64,000 nt of DNA from M3007 sp038203695 (GCA_038203695.1 JBBRDQ010000002.1:1-64000), one strand, 5' to 3'; numbered from the stretch's first letter, positions 17,769 through 27,725 are shown. The notes: generated from the sequence alone by a model not told the origin. Numbers and translations: made by a program.

Positions 17769-18920
17769 ATGAAACAAAAAATACGCATGGGGATGGTTGG
17801 CGGCGGAATCGGCGCCTTCATCGGGGGTGTTCACCGTATGGCCGCTGCTTTGGATGGAGAGATTGAACTTGTCTGTGGGGCATTTAGCAGTGATGCCGCA
17901 AAATCCAAAGCGTCTGGCGCTTTATTGTCGCTGCCACCGGAGCGAAGTTATGCTTCGTTTGCGGAAATGATCAATGCCGAGAAATTGCTACCGGCAGAAA
18001 AACGTATGCAAATAGTGAGTGTGGTAACGCCCAACCATGTGCATTTTGCGCCGACTAAAATGGCGTTGGAAAATGGATTTCACGTTGTGTGTGATAAACC
18101 GCTGGCTTTTAATTTGACGGAAGCCCTGGAACTGGAAAAAATAGTAGCCGAAACCGGACTGATTTTCGCATTGACCCACAATTATACCGGCTATCCGATG
18201 GTCAAGCAGGCGCGCCAAATGATTCGCCATGGCGAGATTGGCGCAATCCGGAAAATCGTGGTAGAATATCCGCAAGGCTGGCTGAGTACCAACCTGGAAG
18301 CTTCGGGCAATAAACAGGCAGATTGGCGAACCGACCCGACGCGAAGTGGCATTGCCGGCGCGATGGGAGATATCGGCACCCATGCCGAAAATCTGGCGGA
18401 ATACATCTCCGGCTTAAAAATTACGGCGCTGTGCGCTGATATCAGCACATTTGTAGAAGGCCGCATGCTGGACGACGATGGCAATGTACTGTTGCATTTT
18501 GAGAAAGGCGCAAAAGGTATCCTGCATGCCAGCCAGATTGCAGCCGGCGAGGAGAACAACCTGAATATCCGTATTTATGGCGAAAAAGGCGGTCTCGAAT
18601 GGCGGCAAATGGAACCTAATACATTGTTAGTCAAATGGTTGGATAAACCGGTGCAAATTTACCGTACCGGATCCGGAAACTTGTATCCGGAAGCGCAGGC
18701 GCATACACGCATCCCGGCCGGACATCCGGAAGGTTATCTGGAGGCTTTTGCCAATATTTATCGCAACGTAGCCATCTGTGTCCGTGCACGGATGGAAGGC
18801 ACCACACCGGATCCAATCTATACGGATTTTCCAAGCGTACAAGATGGCGTTCGTGGCATGCGTTTTATCGAAAAAGTAATTGAAAGCGGTAAAAGCGCCC
18901 AGAAATGGGTAACTATTTAA
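17769..18920 (+). CDS. Gfo/Idh/MocA family oxidoreductase
   Basis: A 383-residue NAD(P)-dependent oxidoreductase. The N-terminal Rossmann motif is GMVGGGIGAFIGGVHRMAA (residues 8-26), followed by VTPNHVHF and the catalytic CDKPLA motif typical of the family. The C-terminal alpha/beta domain shows GDIGTHAENLAEYISG, which supplies the catalytic histidine. The substrate is probably a sugar or inositol derivative but cannot be named. The stop codon is one base before the next gene, so the two are translationally close. Confidence 0.92.
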   Translation: MKQKIRMGMVGGGIGAFIGGVHRMAAALDGEIELVCGAFSSDAAKSKASGALLSLPPERSYASFAEMINAEKLLPAEKRMQIVSVVTPNHVHFAPTKMALENGFHVVCDKPLAFNLTEALELEKIVAETGLIFALTHNYTGYPMVKQARQMIRHGEIGAIRKIVVEYPQGWLSTNLEASGNKQADWRTDPTRSGIAGAMGDIGTHAENLAEYISGLKITALCADISTFVEGRMLDDDGNVLLHFEKGAKGILHASQIAAGEENNLNIRIYGEKGGLEWRQMEPNTLLVKWLDKPVQIYRTGSGNLYPEAQAHTRIPAGHPEGYLEAFANIYRNVAICVRARMEGTTPDPIYTDFPSVQDGVRGMRFIEKVIESGKSAQKWVTI

Positions 18921-18921
18921 T

Positions 18922-19638
18922 ATGAAGCGCATTTTTTTATCAGCTGAGTGGCGCAAGCTTATTATGGCAAACTACATTGTTCCACCGGCCATCCTGGAAC
19001 CTTATTTGCCGTACGGCACCGAAATAGATCTTTGGAATGGCAACTGTTATGCCAGCATGGTCGGATTTATGTTTCTGAAAACCAGGGTGTTAGGCATTCC
19101 AATTGCTTGGCACCAGGATTTTGAAGAAGTAAATTTACGTTTTTATGTCCGCCGGTTCGATGCAGGTGTGTGGAAACGCGGGGTAGTTTTCATTAGTGAA
19201 ATTGTGCCTAAACCTGCTATTTCCTGGGTGGCCAATACCATTTACGGTGAAAATTACACCACTTGTAAGATGCAGCATTCGTGGAAATTTACCGAAAAAA
19301 ATGGAACCGTGCGGTACGATTGGCAACGCCGCAATGGCCCGCATAATCATATTTCAGTCGTAACAGCCCCGCTTCCAAGTACACTACGCGCAGGCAGCGA
19401 GGCGGAGTTTATTACGGAACACTATTTTGGGTATGCCAAAGTAGGACCCCAACGAACCAATGAATACGCAGTGGAACATCCGCGTTGGGACGTGTACGAG
19501 GTGTTGGATTACGATATTCAAATGGATATTAAAGGGTTGTATGGGCCGGAATTTGTGGAAGTGTTATCCGTTCCACCCGCCTCCGTTTTTATGGCCGAAG
19601 GTTCAGCAATTCTGGTGCGGCAAAAAACGCAGTTGTGA
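18922..19638 (+). CDS. DUF2071 (YqjF-like) protein
   Basis: A 238-residue protein of the YqjF/DUF2071 family, recognised from FLSAEWRKLIMANYIVPPAILEPYLP at the start and the GNCYASMVGFMFLKTRVLGIPI and NLRFYVRR segments. The family is widespread and of unknown function. The start at 18922 leaves a one-base gap after the oxidoreductase gene, so the two form an operon. It ends in a hairpin shared with the convergent PEBP gene. Confidence 0.85.
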   Translation: MKRIFLSAEWRKLIMANYIVPPAILEPYLPYGTEIDLWNGNCYASMVGFMFLKTRVLGIPIAWHQDFEEVNLRFYVRRFDAGVWKRGVVFISEIVPKPAISWVANTIYGENYTTCKMQHSWKFTEKNGTVRYDWQRRNGPHNHISVVTAPLPSTLRAGSEAEFITEHYFGYAKVGPQRTNEYAVEHPRWDVYEVLDYDIQMDIKGLYGPEFVEVLSVPPASVFMAEGSAILVRQKTQL

Positions 19639-19651
19639 TTAATAGTAAAAA

Positions 19652-19693
19652 AGGGGAGCGGAAGTCTTAGCAGTACAATTACTTCCGCCCCCT
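19652..19693 (-). terminator. Terminator between convergent genes
   Basis: AGGGGAGCGGAAGT pairs with ACTTCCGCCCCCT apart from one bulged base. The minus strand has a CCCCTTTTTT tail, so it mainly serves the PEBP gene. Confidence 0.7.
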
Positions 19694-19714
19694 ATTATTG
19701 TTAGGTATTATGTG

Positions 19715-20260
19715 TTATCTTTTGTAATACATAACAATAGATGCTTTTTCAAGGGTATTTGCCCAAAGATTAAAGCCTACTAATTCCGGGTTGGTATTAT
19801 TATCCAGCCCTAGTTTTTCCGTTTTAAGTGCGTAAATCGTAAAAATGTAGGTGTGGATACCGTGCCCTTCCGGAGGACAAGGTCCGCCATAACCCGTGGC
19901 ACCAAAACTGGTCGGGCTTTGGACCGTACCGGCTGGGGCAAGATTTTTGGCTACGTTACCAGCATTGGATACCAGTTCTTTAGCTGTGGCTGGAATATCA
20001 AATGCGACCCAGTGCCAAAAACCAGCACCGGTTGGTGCGTCGGGGTCATACATCGTGATGGCGATACTTTTGGTACCGGCCGGCAGATTTTCCCAGGAGA
20101 GTTGGGGTGAAATATTTTCACCAGTACAACCGAATCCGGAAAATTCCTGCTTTTTGGTGGCTTGGCCACCAATGTCTTTACTTTTTAAGGTAAAGGTCTG
20201 CGAATGACCGCTCACCACCGTGGCGACAGAGAGCGCAAATAGGAAAACCAGTTTTTTCAT
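19715..20260 (-). CDS. YbhB/YbcL family (PEBP) exported protein
   Basis: A 181-residue phosphatidylethanolamine-binding/Raf-kinase-inhibitor-like protein. The start at 20260 (MKKLVFLFALSVATVVSGHSQ) gives a clear signal peptide; the upstream extension to 20329 does not look coding. Family motifs are MYDPDAPTGAGFWHWVAFDIP and GYGGPCPPEGHGIHTYIFTIYAL. The ligand and function of bacterial members are mostly unknown. It is probably periplasmic. Confidence 0.9.
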   Translation of the reverse strand: MKKLVFLFALSVATVVSGHSQTFTLKSKDIGGQATKKQEFSGFGCTGENISPQLSWENLPAGTKSIAITMYDPDAPTGAGFWHWVAFDIPATAKELVSNAGNVAKNLAPAGTVQSPTSFGATGYGGPCPPEGHGIHTYIFTIYALKTEKLGLDNNTNPELVGFNLWANTLEKASIVMYYKR

Positions 20261-20377
20261 TAGAAAAAATTTAAGTAGAAAGTTGGATGAAACGACACAT
20301 TGATTCTGAAACGATCTTGTACTGGACAATAAATTACAAATTATGTTTCATCTTCGCACTTAAAAATTAAAGCAAAT

Positions 20378-23300
20378 ATGAAAGGTCTTGCCCTCCGCGC
20401 ATTTTTTTGTATCGCTCTTTGCAGTGTAATTTTCCTGTTTCAACGTTGCAATAGCCACGATATCCCGGCTCGCATTCTCGTTTTTTCCAAGACCGAAGGA
20501 TATCGGCACGATTGCATTCCCACGGCTATGACAGCATTGCGCAAGTTGTGCGATGAACATACGATTATGATGGATAGCACGGAGGATGCAGCAGATTTTA
20601 ATGAGAAAAACCTCAAACGCTATGCTGCCGTAGTATTTCTCTGCACAACGGGCGATGTGCTCAATCCATCGCAAGAGTCTGATTTTGAACGCTATATCCA
20701 GGCAGGCGGCGGTTTTATGGGCATCCACGCTGCTTCGGATACGGAATACGGGTGGACCTGGTATGGGGGTTTGGTGGGTGCATATTTTACCAGCCATCCA
20801 GCCGGCCAACCCGAAGCAGTATTGCATGTCGAAAACCATGACCATCCATCTACCAAAGGTTTGCCCAATGAATGGAAGCGCAAGGACGAGTGGTATAATT
20901 TCAAAAATATAAATCCCAAAATCAACGTATTGATCACCATTGATGAGACAACCTACCAAGGTGGAACCAATGGCAATCCACATCCGATGGCCTGGTACCA
21001 TGAATATGACGGGGGGCGCGCTTTTTATACTGCATTAGGCCATACCAAAGAATCTTACAGCGAACCACTTTTCCTGCAACATCTGGCCGGCGGGTTGAAA
21101 TACGTCATTGGTAAAAACAAACGCCTGAATTACACGGCGTTACGCACCCCGGAAGCGCCGGATCCAACCCGCTTTGTCAAGACGGTACTCGCGGATGAAT
21201 TGACAGAGCCGATGGAACTGGATATGTTCCCCGATGGCAAAGTAATGCTGATCGAGCGGCGTGGCGCGATTAAATTGTTCGACCCGGCCACCGGTTTATT
21301 GAATGTAGTCTATAAAATGCCCGTGCATTCGGAGTTTGAAGATGGATTAATGGGTCTGGCGATTGATCCGAACTGGCAAAAAAATCATTGGATTTATCTT
21401 TATTACTCGCCAGTAGGCAACGAATCGCTCAATAACTTATCGCGATTCGTATTTGTCAATGACACACTGGACCGGGCATCTGAAAAAGTAATGCTACAGG
21501 TCAATGTGCAGCGCCAGGAATGTTGTCATACGGGTGGCTGCATTGAATTTGATGAAAAAGGAAATTTATACCTTTCTACCGGTGATAACACCAACCCGTT
21601 TGCGTCCGAAGGATATGCACCCATGGATGAAAGTAAAGGTCGCAGTCCCTGGGATGCGCAAAAGTCTTCGGGGAATACCAATGATTTACGCGGTAAAATA
21701 TTGCGAATCAAGCCTTTAGACGATGGATCCTACATCTGCCTGGGGGGCAATTTATTTACCCAGAACGACGTGGTAGTTAACCGCACTACGGGAAGTAACT
21801 ATGCCCAACAAACCACCAGTGGTGCATTTTCGGGCCGACCGGAGATTTATGTAATGGGCTGTCGCAACCCCTATCGAATTTCCATCGATAGCCGCCGCAA
21901 CCTGCTTTTCTGGGGCGAGGTCGGTCCGGATGCCGGCGAACCGGATACGACTCGTGGACCGGCAGGCCATGATGAAGTCAATCGTGCCCGGGCAGCCGGC
22001 TATTTTGGCTGGCCCTATTTTGTGGGCGATAATAAACCCTATCACGACTACGATTTTGTGAGTAAAAGAACCGGCCCTACCTTCGATCCCTTACATCCGA
22101 TCAACAATAGCCCGAATAACACCGGTTCCCGCAATCTACCTCCGGCTCAACCGGCATTTATCTGGTATCCTTATGGCAATTCCCCGGAATTTCCTTTGGT
22201 GGGCAATGGCGGCCGGAATGCCATGGCTGGCCCAACCTATTACTGCGACAAATATCCAGCGGCAACGCGCCTGCCGGATTATTACAATGGAAAATTGATA
22301 ACGTATGACTGGATGCGCGGGTGGATGATGGCAATTACCGTAGATTCAATGGGTAACTTTAGCCGCATGGAACCCTTTGCCGACAGCGTCCGCTTTTCAC
22401 GTCCGATGGATATGATCGTGGATAAAAGTGGCGCTATCTGGGTATTGGAGTATGGTACCCAGTGGTTTTCGTCCAACCCCGACGCGCGGCTTAGCCGGGT
22501 AGATTATGTCCGCGGCAATCGTCCGCCGATACCGTCCTTGCAAGCTAGTAAAATTGCCGGTGCCGCTCCCTTGACGGTTATTTTCACGGCGACCAAAACC
22601 AAGGATTATGACAATGACCGTTTGACCTACGAACTAAATTTTGGCGACCAGTCTGAACCATGGATTCAGAAAGATTTGCGCCAAACCGCTTTAGCAAGTC
22701 TCAGCGGCCCGCATAAAATGCTGAAAAAGAATCCGTTGGATAGTATTTCTCATACTTATCAGACGTCTGGCACGTACGAGGTAACGTTAAAAGTGACGGA
22801 CGAGTCAGGGGTTTCAAAAATTGCCAAACAAAAAATAAGCGTAGGAAATGAACCGCCACAGGTCGCCTGGGATTTTAACGGAATGAATCGCAGTTTTTAC
22901 AAACCGGGTACGTTGCTTAATTATGCCGTCCGGGTGAGCGACCGGGAAGATGGTTCGCTGGAAAAAGGCACGATTGCACCATCGGCAGTTGCTACTACCA
23001 TTGATTACCTGGAGACAGGTTTTGACATTACCAGTATCGCGCAGGGCCACCAGGCTGCGATGCAGCAGGCAGAGTATTCCAAAGGTAAAATCCTGATCGA
23101 TCGGTCCGACTGTAAAACCTGCCATGCCATAGATCGCAAGGTCAACGGTCCGTCTTATCAGGCCATTTCGTCGCGTTACAAAGGCGATGCGTTTGCAGTG
23201 CGCAACCTTTCCACCAAAGTAATTAAAGGCGGCGCCGGCAATTGGGGGGAAGTAGTGATGAGCGCTCATCCGCAACTTTCCGCCGAGAATGTAGGTGAAA

Positions 23301-23929
23301 TGATCCGGTGGATTCTTTCGCTGGGCGCAGAAGTAAAACCGAAACAGTCGCTGCCTTTGCAAGGACAATACGCGCTGGTGACGCCGCCTTCCGAAAGTAA
23401 GACCAAGAAGGCATTTCCCGGCACCTATATTTTTAGGGCTACCTATCAGGATCAGGGTAGCCTGACCCAAGCCTCGCTTGCCGGGGATGAGGCCATTGCG
23501 CTGCGTCCAGCCTTTCAACAGGCCGAACAGGCAGATAGCCTTTCCAAAGGTATCATCAACTACCGACCCTTCGATGGGGATACGGTGGTGTTACGCGACA
23601 TGAAACACAATAGTTTTGTAGTGTTCAAACACGTTGACCTGACGGGCATGATGTCGGTCTCCGTAGGAGTAGGGCTGGGCGACCGACGTTATCCATGTAA
23701 TGGCGGTTGGCTGGAGATCCGGCTGGATAATCCCAAAGGCACGCTGCTGGGAAAAGCCCAAGTGGCGGGTAATAAAGCGGGTAAAATGACCTTTTCCGAA
23801 GCTGAATTACCCATTACTGCCCACGCCGACGGCCATTTTCACGATTTGTATTTTGTCACAAAAAATGAAAATTTCCCATCGCAGGCGGTTACAAACCTGG
23901 ACTGGATACGATTTAATCTGGCTCAGTAA
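20378..23929 (+). CDS. ThuA - PQQ-type sugar dehydrogenase - PKD - cytochrome c fusion
   Basis: An 1183-residue exported protein with at least five parts. Residues 1-24 are a signal or lipoprotein-like leader ending in Cys. Residues 33-250 are a ThuA-like domain (ILVFSKTEGYRHDCIPTAM, GGFMGIHAASD). Residues 258-712 are a glucose/sorbosone dehydrogenase beta-propeller (NVQRQECCHTGGCIEFDEKG, LRGKILRI). Residues 715-825 are a PKD domain (ending SHTYQTSGTYEVTLKVTD). A c-type cytochrome has heme motif CKTCH at 912-916, and the C-terminal region (1040-1183) resembles a CBM6-type carbohydrate-binding domain. The combination suggests periplasmic sugar oxidation with electrons passed to the fused heme. 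The architecture is known in Bacteroidota, but its substrate is not. Confidence 0.9.
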   Translation: MKGLALRAFFCIALCSVIFLFQRCNSHDIPARILVFSKTEGYRHDCIPTAMTALRKLCDEHTIMMDSTEDAADFNEKNLKRYAAVVFLCTTGDVLNPSQESDFERYIQAGGGFMGIHAASDTEYGWTWYGGLVGAYFTSHPAGQPEAVLHVENHDHPSTKGLPNEWKRKDEWYNFKNINPKINVLITIDETTYQGGTNGNPHPMAWYHEYDGGRAFYTALGHTKESYSEPLFLQHLAGGLKYVIGKNKRLNYTALRTPEAPDPTRFVKTVLADELTEPMELDMFPDGKVMLIERRGAIKLFDPATGLLNVVYKMPVHSEFEDGLMGLAIDPNWQKNHWIYLYYSPVGNESLNNLSRFVFVNDTLDRASEKVMLQVNVQRQECCHTGGCIEFDEKGNLYLSTGDNTNPFASEGYAPMDESKGRSPWDAQKSSGNTNDLRGKILRIKPLDDGSYICLGGNLFTQNDVVVNRTTGSNYAQQTTSGAFSGRPEIYVMGCRNPYRISIDSRRNLLFWGEVGPDAGEPDTTRGPAGHDEVNRARAAGYFGWPYFVGDNKPYHDYDFVSKRTGPTFDPLHPINNSPNNTGSRNLPPAQPAFIWYPYGNSPEFPLVGNGGRNAMAGPTYYCDKYPAATRLPDYYNGKLITYDWMRGWMMAITVDSMGNFSRMEPFADSVRFSRPMDMIVDKSGAIWVLEYGTQWFSSNPDARLSRVDYVRGNRPPIPSLQASKIAGAAPLTVIFTATKTKDYDNDRLTYELNFGDQSEPWIQKDLRQTALASLSGPHKMLKKNPLDSISHTYQTSGTYEVTLKVTDESGVSKIAKQKISVGNEPPQVAWDFNGMNRSFYKPGTLLNYAVRVSDREDGSLEKGTIAPSAVATTIDYLETGFDITSIAQGHQAAMQQAEYSKGKILIDRSDCKTCHAIDRKVNGPSYQAISSRYKGDAFAVRNLSTKVIKGGAGNWGEVVMSAHPQLSAENVGEMIRWILSLGAEVKPKQSLPLQGQYALVTPPSESKTKKAFPGTYIFRATYQDQGSLTQASLAGDEAIALRPAFQQAEQADSLSKGIINYRPFDGDTVVLRDMKHNSFVVFKHVDLTGMMSVSVGVGLGDRRYPCNGGWLEIRLDNPKGTLLGKAQVAGNKAGKMTFSEAELPITAHADGHFHDLYFVTKNENFPSQAVTNLDWIRFNLAQ

Positions 23930-24009
23930 AGGTGTTTTTATAAATTGTTGCTAATGAATAGTTTGTAAAAATAATCGGCCATGACTTTCCTTAAATTCGC
24001 AATCCCGGG

Positions 24010-25560
24010 ATGTTTGTATTTGCGACGCTTATAAGTTTAATGCAAGTTGCGACCGTGCAACGGGAAGTTTTTCGGGATGTACGTACCGATACGGCAACAA
24101 TTCGGCAAATCACTACCGCTCCACCGTGTTTTGACGTGCAAGAAGTCATTGCCAATTGTACACCGGTGTACGTGCGGCTGAATTTTCACTTGTTTGTAAA
24201 TGATAATTGTACCGGTTCGTTTGATGTCAATAATATTGCTGCTGACTGGCCGCAGGAAGGTGCTTACGCGGAAGATAACCAGCGTTTCAACCACGGCATT
24301 GCCGAGCGTATGGTCTATGAAATAAATCAGTTGCTGGAAAATAACCATCCACAAAAATTACCGGGTGGAATGTATGCAACAACAGCCCCTTGTGTGCCTT
24401 TGCGTTTTGCCCTCGGAGCCGTTTTGGTACATTGCGATAAAAAATTTCGTGATCAGCAAAGCTGGCGCGACTACGAAAATAAGTATGGAAAATATGCGCC
24501 TCCGGGTATTAACATCTATTACAGCCGGCATACTGGTGGCGCTTCCGGCGAAGCGGAAACTTTTGGCCCCGGCATACTCATTGGTTACCCTTCTGCCACG
24601 TTGATTTTGCATGAAATTGGCCATGCGCTTTCTTTGGCGCATACCTTTAGCGGCGATGGTTGCGCCGATACGCCGGATGACGGTTTTAATTGGGATAAAA
24701 ATTGCGATGGCGATTTTTACGATATGAAAGAAAGCAGATGGCCATGTGGTGAATTATTGCCGGCTGGCAGCGACTGGTGCAGCGGGGTCAAATGTCAGAT
24801 CTCGCCTTGTTGCGACAGCAATAATATCTACAACAATTTTATGGGTTATAATCCTTCGCAAAATGCCATCACTGCCTGCCAGATCGAGAAGATGATGACG
24901 ACATTAAGTACCCGGTATCCCTGTGAATACTTTGTGCAGATCGGTGGTGACTGTCCTCCGCCCGAGCCAATTTTGGGTACGTTACCGTTGGAATTAACCG
25001 CAACCGACTGTTTTTTTTGTTTGCAAGGCGCCGCGTCGATCAATGATGATGCATATCAGTTGTCCATTCAGGCAATAGGAAACCCACTGGATACGGTTCC
25101 GTTTTACCGCACAGAATGGCAAGGCGGCCCGGTCGGCAAGTTTTGTTTTTATACCCTCCAAAATGCGACACAAACCCTGCATCCGATACAAGCAAATACG
25201 CAATACCAGGCCATATTAACCGTAAAAAATACCTGTGAAAAAACCGCCGAAACAATTTATTCCTTTACCACGCCAGATTTCCAATGCCATGAAATGGCAG
25301 GACAATTACCGCATATCGCGCCGAATCCGGCCAGGGATTCGGTAATGATGTCATTGGAGGTGCCTGCGAAAGGGCCCGTTTGCGTTATTGCAAACGGGCT
25401 TGCCAACCAGGAAGCGCCCAGGATATTATGGCAGGAACCAAATCAAAAAGCGGGGCCATTTGCGCTAGAATTTAGTGTAAGTTCATGGTTGCCAGGTATT
25501 TACAGCATACGTTTCATTTCTGACAGCGGCAGCATTGAGCAAGGATTTATCAAGCAGTAA
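24010..25560 (+). CDS. M43-like zinc metalloprotease with T9SS sorting domain
   Basis: A 516-residue secreted protease. A hydrophobic N-terminus (FVFATLISLMQVA) acts as signal peptide. The zinc site is HEIGHALSLAH at residues 201-211, followed by TFSGDGCADTPDD, the cytophagalysin/pappalysin (M43) context. The usual metzincin Gly (HExxHxxGxxH) is Ser here. Many cysteines suggest disulfides. The C-terminus (IAPNPARDSVMM onward, about 80 residues) is a T9SS type A sorting domain, which predicts export and cell-surface attachment. Confidence 0.87.
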   Translation: MFVFATLISLMQVATVQREVFRDVRTDTATIRQITTAPPCFDVQEVIANCTPVYVRLNFHLFVNDNCTGSFDVNNIAADWPQEGAYAEDNQRFNHGIAERMVYEINQLLENNHPQKLPGGMYATTAPCVPLRFALGAVLVHCDKKFRDQQSWRDYENKYGKYAPPGINIYYSRHTGGASGEAETFGPGILIGYPSATLILHEIGHALSLAHTFSGDGCADTPDDGFNWDKNCDGDFYDMKESRWPCGELLPAGSDWCSGVKCQISPCCDSNNIYNNFMGYNPSQNAITACQIEKMMTTLSTRYPCEYFVQIGGDCPPPEPILGTLPLELTATDCFFCLQGAASINDDAYQLSIQAIGNPLDTVPFYRTEWQGGPVGKFCFYTLQNATQTLHPIQANTQYQAILTVKNTCEKTAETIYSFTTPDFQCHEMAGQLPHIAPNPARDSVMMSLEVPAKGPVCVIANGLANQEAPRILWQEPNQKAGPFALEFSVSSWLPGIYSIRFISDSGSIEQGFIKQ

Positions 25561-25614
25561 ATCATTTAAACCACCCTATCCAATTTCGTCCACCGTCTAC
25601 CGTCCATCTTCGCC

Positions 25615-26553
25615 GTGAATGCCTACCAAGATTTCCGCCTTTTTTATAACCAGAGTATCCATCCGGAGTTATTGCACATGGAATTGCGCCGGCGCCGGCT
25701 GATCCGGTTGTTGGCGTTATCGGTTTTGTTGCTGATGGGCGTAGTTGCCCTGCAGTTCTTTATCGGCATATTTTTTATCACTTTGTTACTACTGATTCCC
25801 ACGGGTTCATGGATCGCTTATCTTGCGTTTCGGGTTCGGGTCTTTTTTCAGGAGTTCAAGCCCCGGATCGTGGAATTACTGCTGGATTTTATTGACAATG
25901 ATGTGAACTTTTCTTTTGAAAAGTACGCTGCCAAGGGATTTATCGAAAAAAAGCAATTCCTGGAAAGTAAAATATTTACAACCGCCGATGATTATGCCGG
26001 GGAAGACCTGATACGCGGACAAGTGCGGGAAACGCCTTTTGAATTATGTGAGCTGACCATCCGGGAGTTTTCACCCGCCCGGAACCGGCTCGATTATGTA
26101 TTTCGCGGCATTTTTCTCATTGGCGACTATCAGCGCTGGGATATGCACGGCGGGCTGCTGGTATTGCCCGATGCCTACCGCAAATACCTGAGCCGGAGCG
26201 AGCGTGCTTTTCACCTGGATGGCGGCCGGCGGGTGCGGGATAATTTGTTGCCGGAATTTGAAGCGTTTTTTGATACGTATGCCACGCCCCAAGTGCGGGT
26301 GAAAGATGTAATTTCGGAAGAAATGCAGCGTAAAATTCTGGATATACGCCAGCGATTTCAAAGTATCAACCGGGATAAAGAAATCTATTTTTCCATCATT
26401 GGCGACAAAATCTACCTGGCTTTGACCCAGGATAAAGACCTGCTCGAGCCTGCTCTTTTCTCGTCAAATGTCGGCTATGAAATGGTGCGCGAACACTATG
26501 AAGACCTGCGCTTATTATTAGAAGTGGTGCTGGATGTGGACGCGATGAACTGA
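25615..26553 (+). CDS. DUF3137 membrane protein
   Basis: A 312-residue protein starting at a GTG (25615). The first lines (YQDFRLFYNQSIHPELLHMELRRRR) match the usual opening of DUF3137 proteins. Two adjacent membrane helices follow at about residues 29-73, and the rest is a soluble domain with the GEDLIRGQVRETPFELCELTIRE segment and an FRGIFLIGDY strand typical of the family. Function unknown. A strong bidirectional terminator follows. Confidence 0.8.
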   Translation: MNAYQDFRLFYNQSIHPELLHMELRRRRLIRLLALSVLLLMGVVALQFFIGIFFITLLLLIPTGSWIAYLAFRVRVFFQEFKPRIVELLLDFIDNDVNFSFEKYAAKGFIEKKQFLESKIFTTADDYAGEDLIRGQVRETPFELCELTIREFSPARNRLDYVFRGIFLIGDYQRWDMHGGLLVLPDAYRKYLSRSERAFHLDGGRRVRDNLLPEFEAFFDTYATPQVRVKDVISEEMQRKILDIRQRFQSINRDKEIYFSIIGDKIYLALTQDKDLLEPALFSSNVGYEMVREHYEDLRLLLEVVLDVDAMN

Positions 26554-26573
26554 CATTCTGCGTATTGAATCAG

Positions 26574-26609
26574 AAAAGGGCGATCACTTTTAAAAGTGAT
26601 CGCCCTTTT
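26574..26609. terminator. Bidirectional intrinsic terminator
   Basis: A perfect 36-bp palindrome, AAAAGGGCGATCACTTTT against AAAAGTGATCGCCCTTTT, between the convergent DUF3137 and beta-barrel genes. T-runs are present on both strands. Confidence 0.88.
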
Positions 26610-26629
26610 TGCGGATGTGCTGCAAAAGT

Positions 26630-27298
26630 TTATTTCAGGAAATAAGTCAGGGTCAGGCGCAGGGAACTGGTACGGATGTTATGACCAGTTGGCACAAAAT
26701 CCAAGTTGTTGTACAAATTGCGAACCCCCTGATAATATCGGATATTAGCGCGGAAGCGACCGTCGCCGGCAGTCAGACCTACGGCCGGACCAAAATCTAC
26801 ACCAGAGAAAGCATCGTTGAGATCGGCGGCGGGCGTAGCGTTATTGATGTCGTTGTAGTCGCCGACAAACAAATCGCGATTATTGCGATTGAGATTGTGC
26901 GCATGGGTGCCAAAATAGCCACCAGCCTGAATCTTTACCGGAAAGGTTTTGGACGGCTGGAAACCGGCAAAAATTGCTGCTTCAAATGAATTGTAATTAT
27001 AATCGTATGCACGGATGTCGGCACTTTCTTCCGGCATAAAGTAGACCGCTTTGGCCGAAGCGCCACGCTGTACGAAAGCGATCTCCTGATTTAATTCCAG
27101 GTGATCGTTTATGCCAACTACAAAAGAGCAGCCTGCGGCGAAACCGAGGCGGCCGGCAGATGTGGTGAACAGGTCAGAACTGAGTGAGGAGTAATTGCTG
27201 CCGAAAGTGAACCCCAGTTTATGATAAATCTGGGCAGTGGCAGTAGTGGCGGCAGAAAATGCCAGTAAAAGGGCGACGAAGATTGCTTTAATGTGCAT
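26630..27298 (-). CDS. Outer-membrane beta-barrel protein
   Basis: A 222-residue protein with start at 27298, giving the signal peptide MHIKAIFVALLLAFSAATTATAQ. The mature part alternates polar and aromatic residues and ends in LRLTLTYFLK, with GLTAGDGRFRANIRYYQGVRN before it, as in PorT-like outer-membrane beta-barrel proteins of Bacteroidota. No specific substrate or partner can be inferred. The frame upstream of 27298 lacks coding character. Confidence 0.8.
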   Translation of the reverse strand: MHIKAIFVALLLAFSAATTATAQIYHKLGFTFGSNYSSLSSDLFTTSAGRLGFAAGCSFVVGINDHLELNQEIAFVQRGASAKAVYFMPEESADIRAYDYNYNSFEAAIFAGFQPSKTFPVKIQAGGYFGTHAHNLNRNNRDLFVGDYNDINNATPAADLNDAFSGVDFGPAVGLTAGDGRFRANIRYYQGVRNLYNNLDFVPTGHNIRTSSLRLTLTYFLK

Positions 27299-27725
27299 GG
27301 AATATCGGATGAATGAATGAAAATTCTGCGTAATGACGTTGAAGTAGAATTTTATCCGATATGCGAGTCGCTTTTTTACTGTTGGTGAAATTAAATTCGG
27401 GGGCAAAAATAATAACACTTCTGATAGTGTGCAAATTTTTTACACAAAATAAACTCGAATACCGAATAATAGTTGTTTAGGCTGCTTATTTTAACTAAGC
27501 AACAGAATTATACGTGCTGCTACTTTTGCTGTTTTTAATCTTGGGAGGAGTGTAACCGACGAAATTGCGTCTGCTGCATCTATTCAATTACCTTGCCATT
27601 TTACGTACAGGTATGCCGAAATACTGCGTTTGTACCTCAAACGTGGTATGGCGTTTTTCAAAAATGCTTTCTTAAAGACACTTTTGAAAAAAAAGAGGGC
27701 TAAAATGATGCGTTGCAGAAAAGAC
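27299..27725. other. Non-coding stretch upstream of the beta-barrel gene
   Basis: About 430 bases without a supported gene. It should hold the minus-strand promoter of the beta-barrel gene. A plus-strand TACTTTTG box is at 27521-27528 and a CGTTTG-TACCT-CAAACG inverted repeat at 27627-27643, but no gene follows in that direction. Confidence 0.4.

Noticed and set aside
22814..23518. 234-codon minus-strand frame inside the ThuA-dehydrogenase fusion gene
   Set aside because: It is opposite a clear coding region with recognised domains, and its own product has no family features.
27521..27528. TACTTTTG box on the plus strand in the 27299-27725 gap, hinting at a small RNA
   Set aside because: No -33 element at normal spacing, no clear terminator downstream and no gene in that direction.
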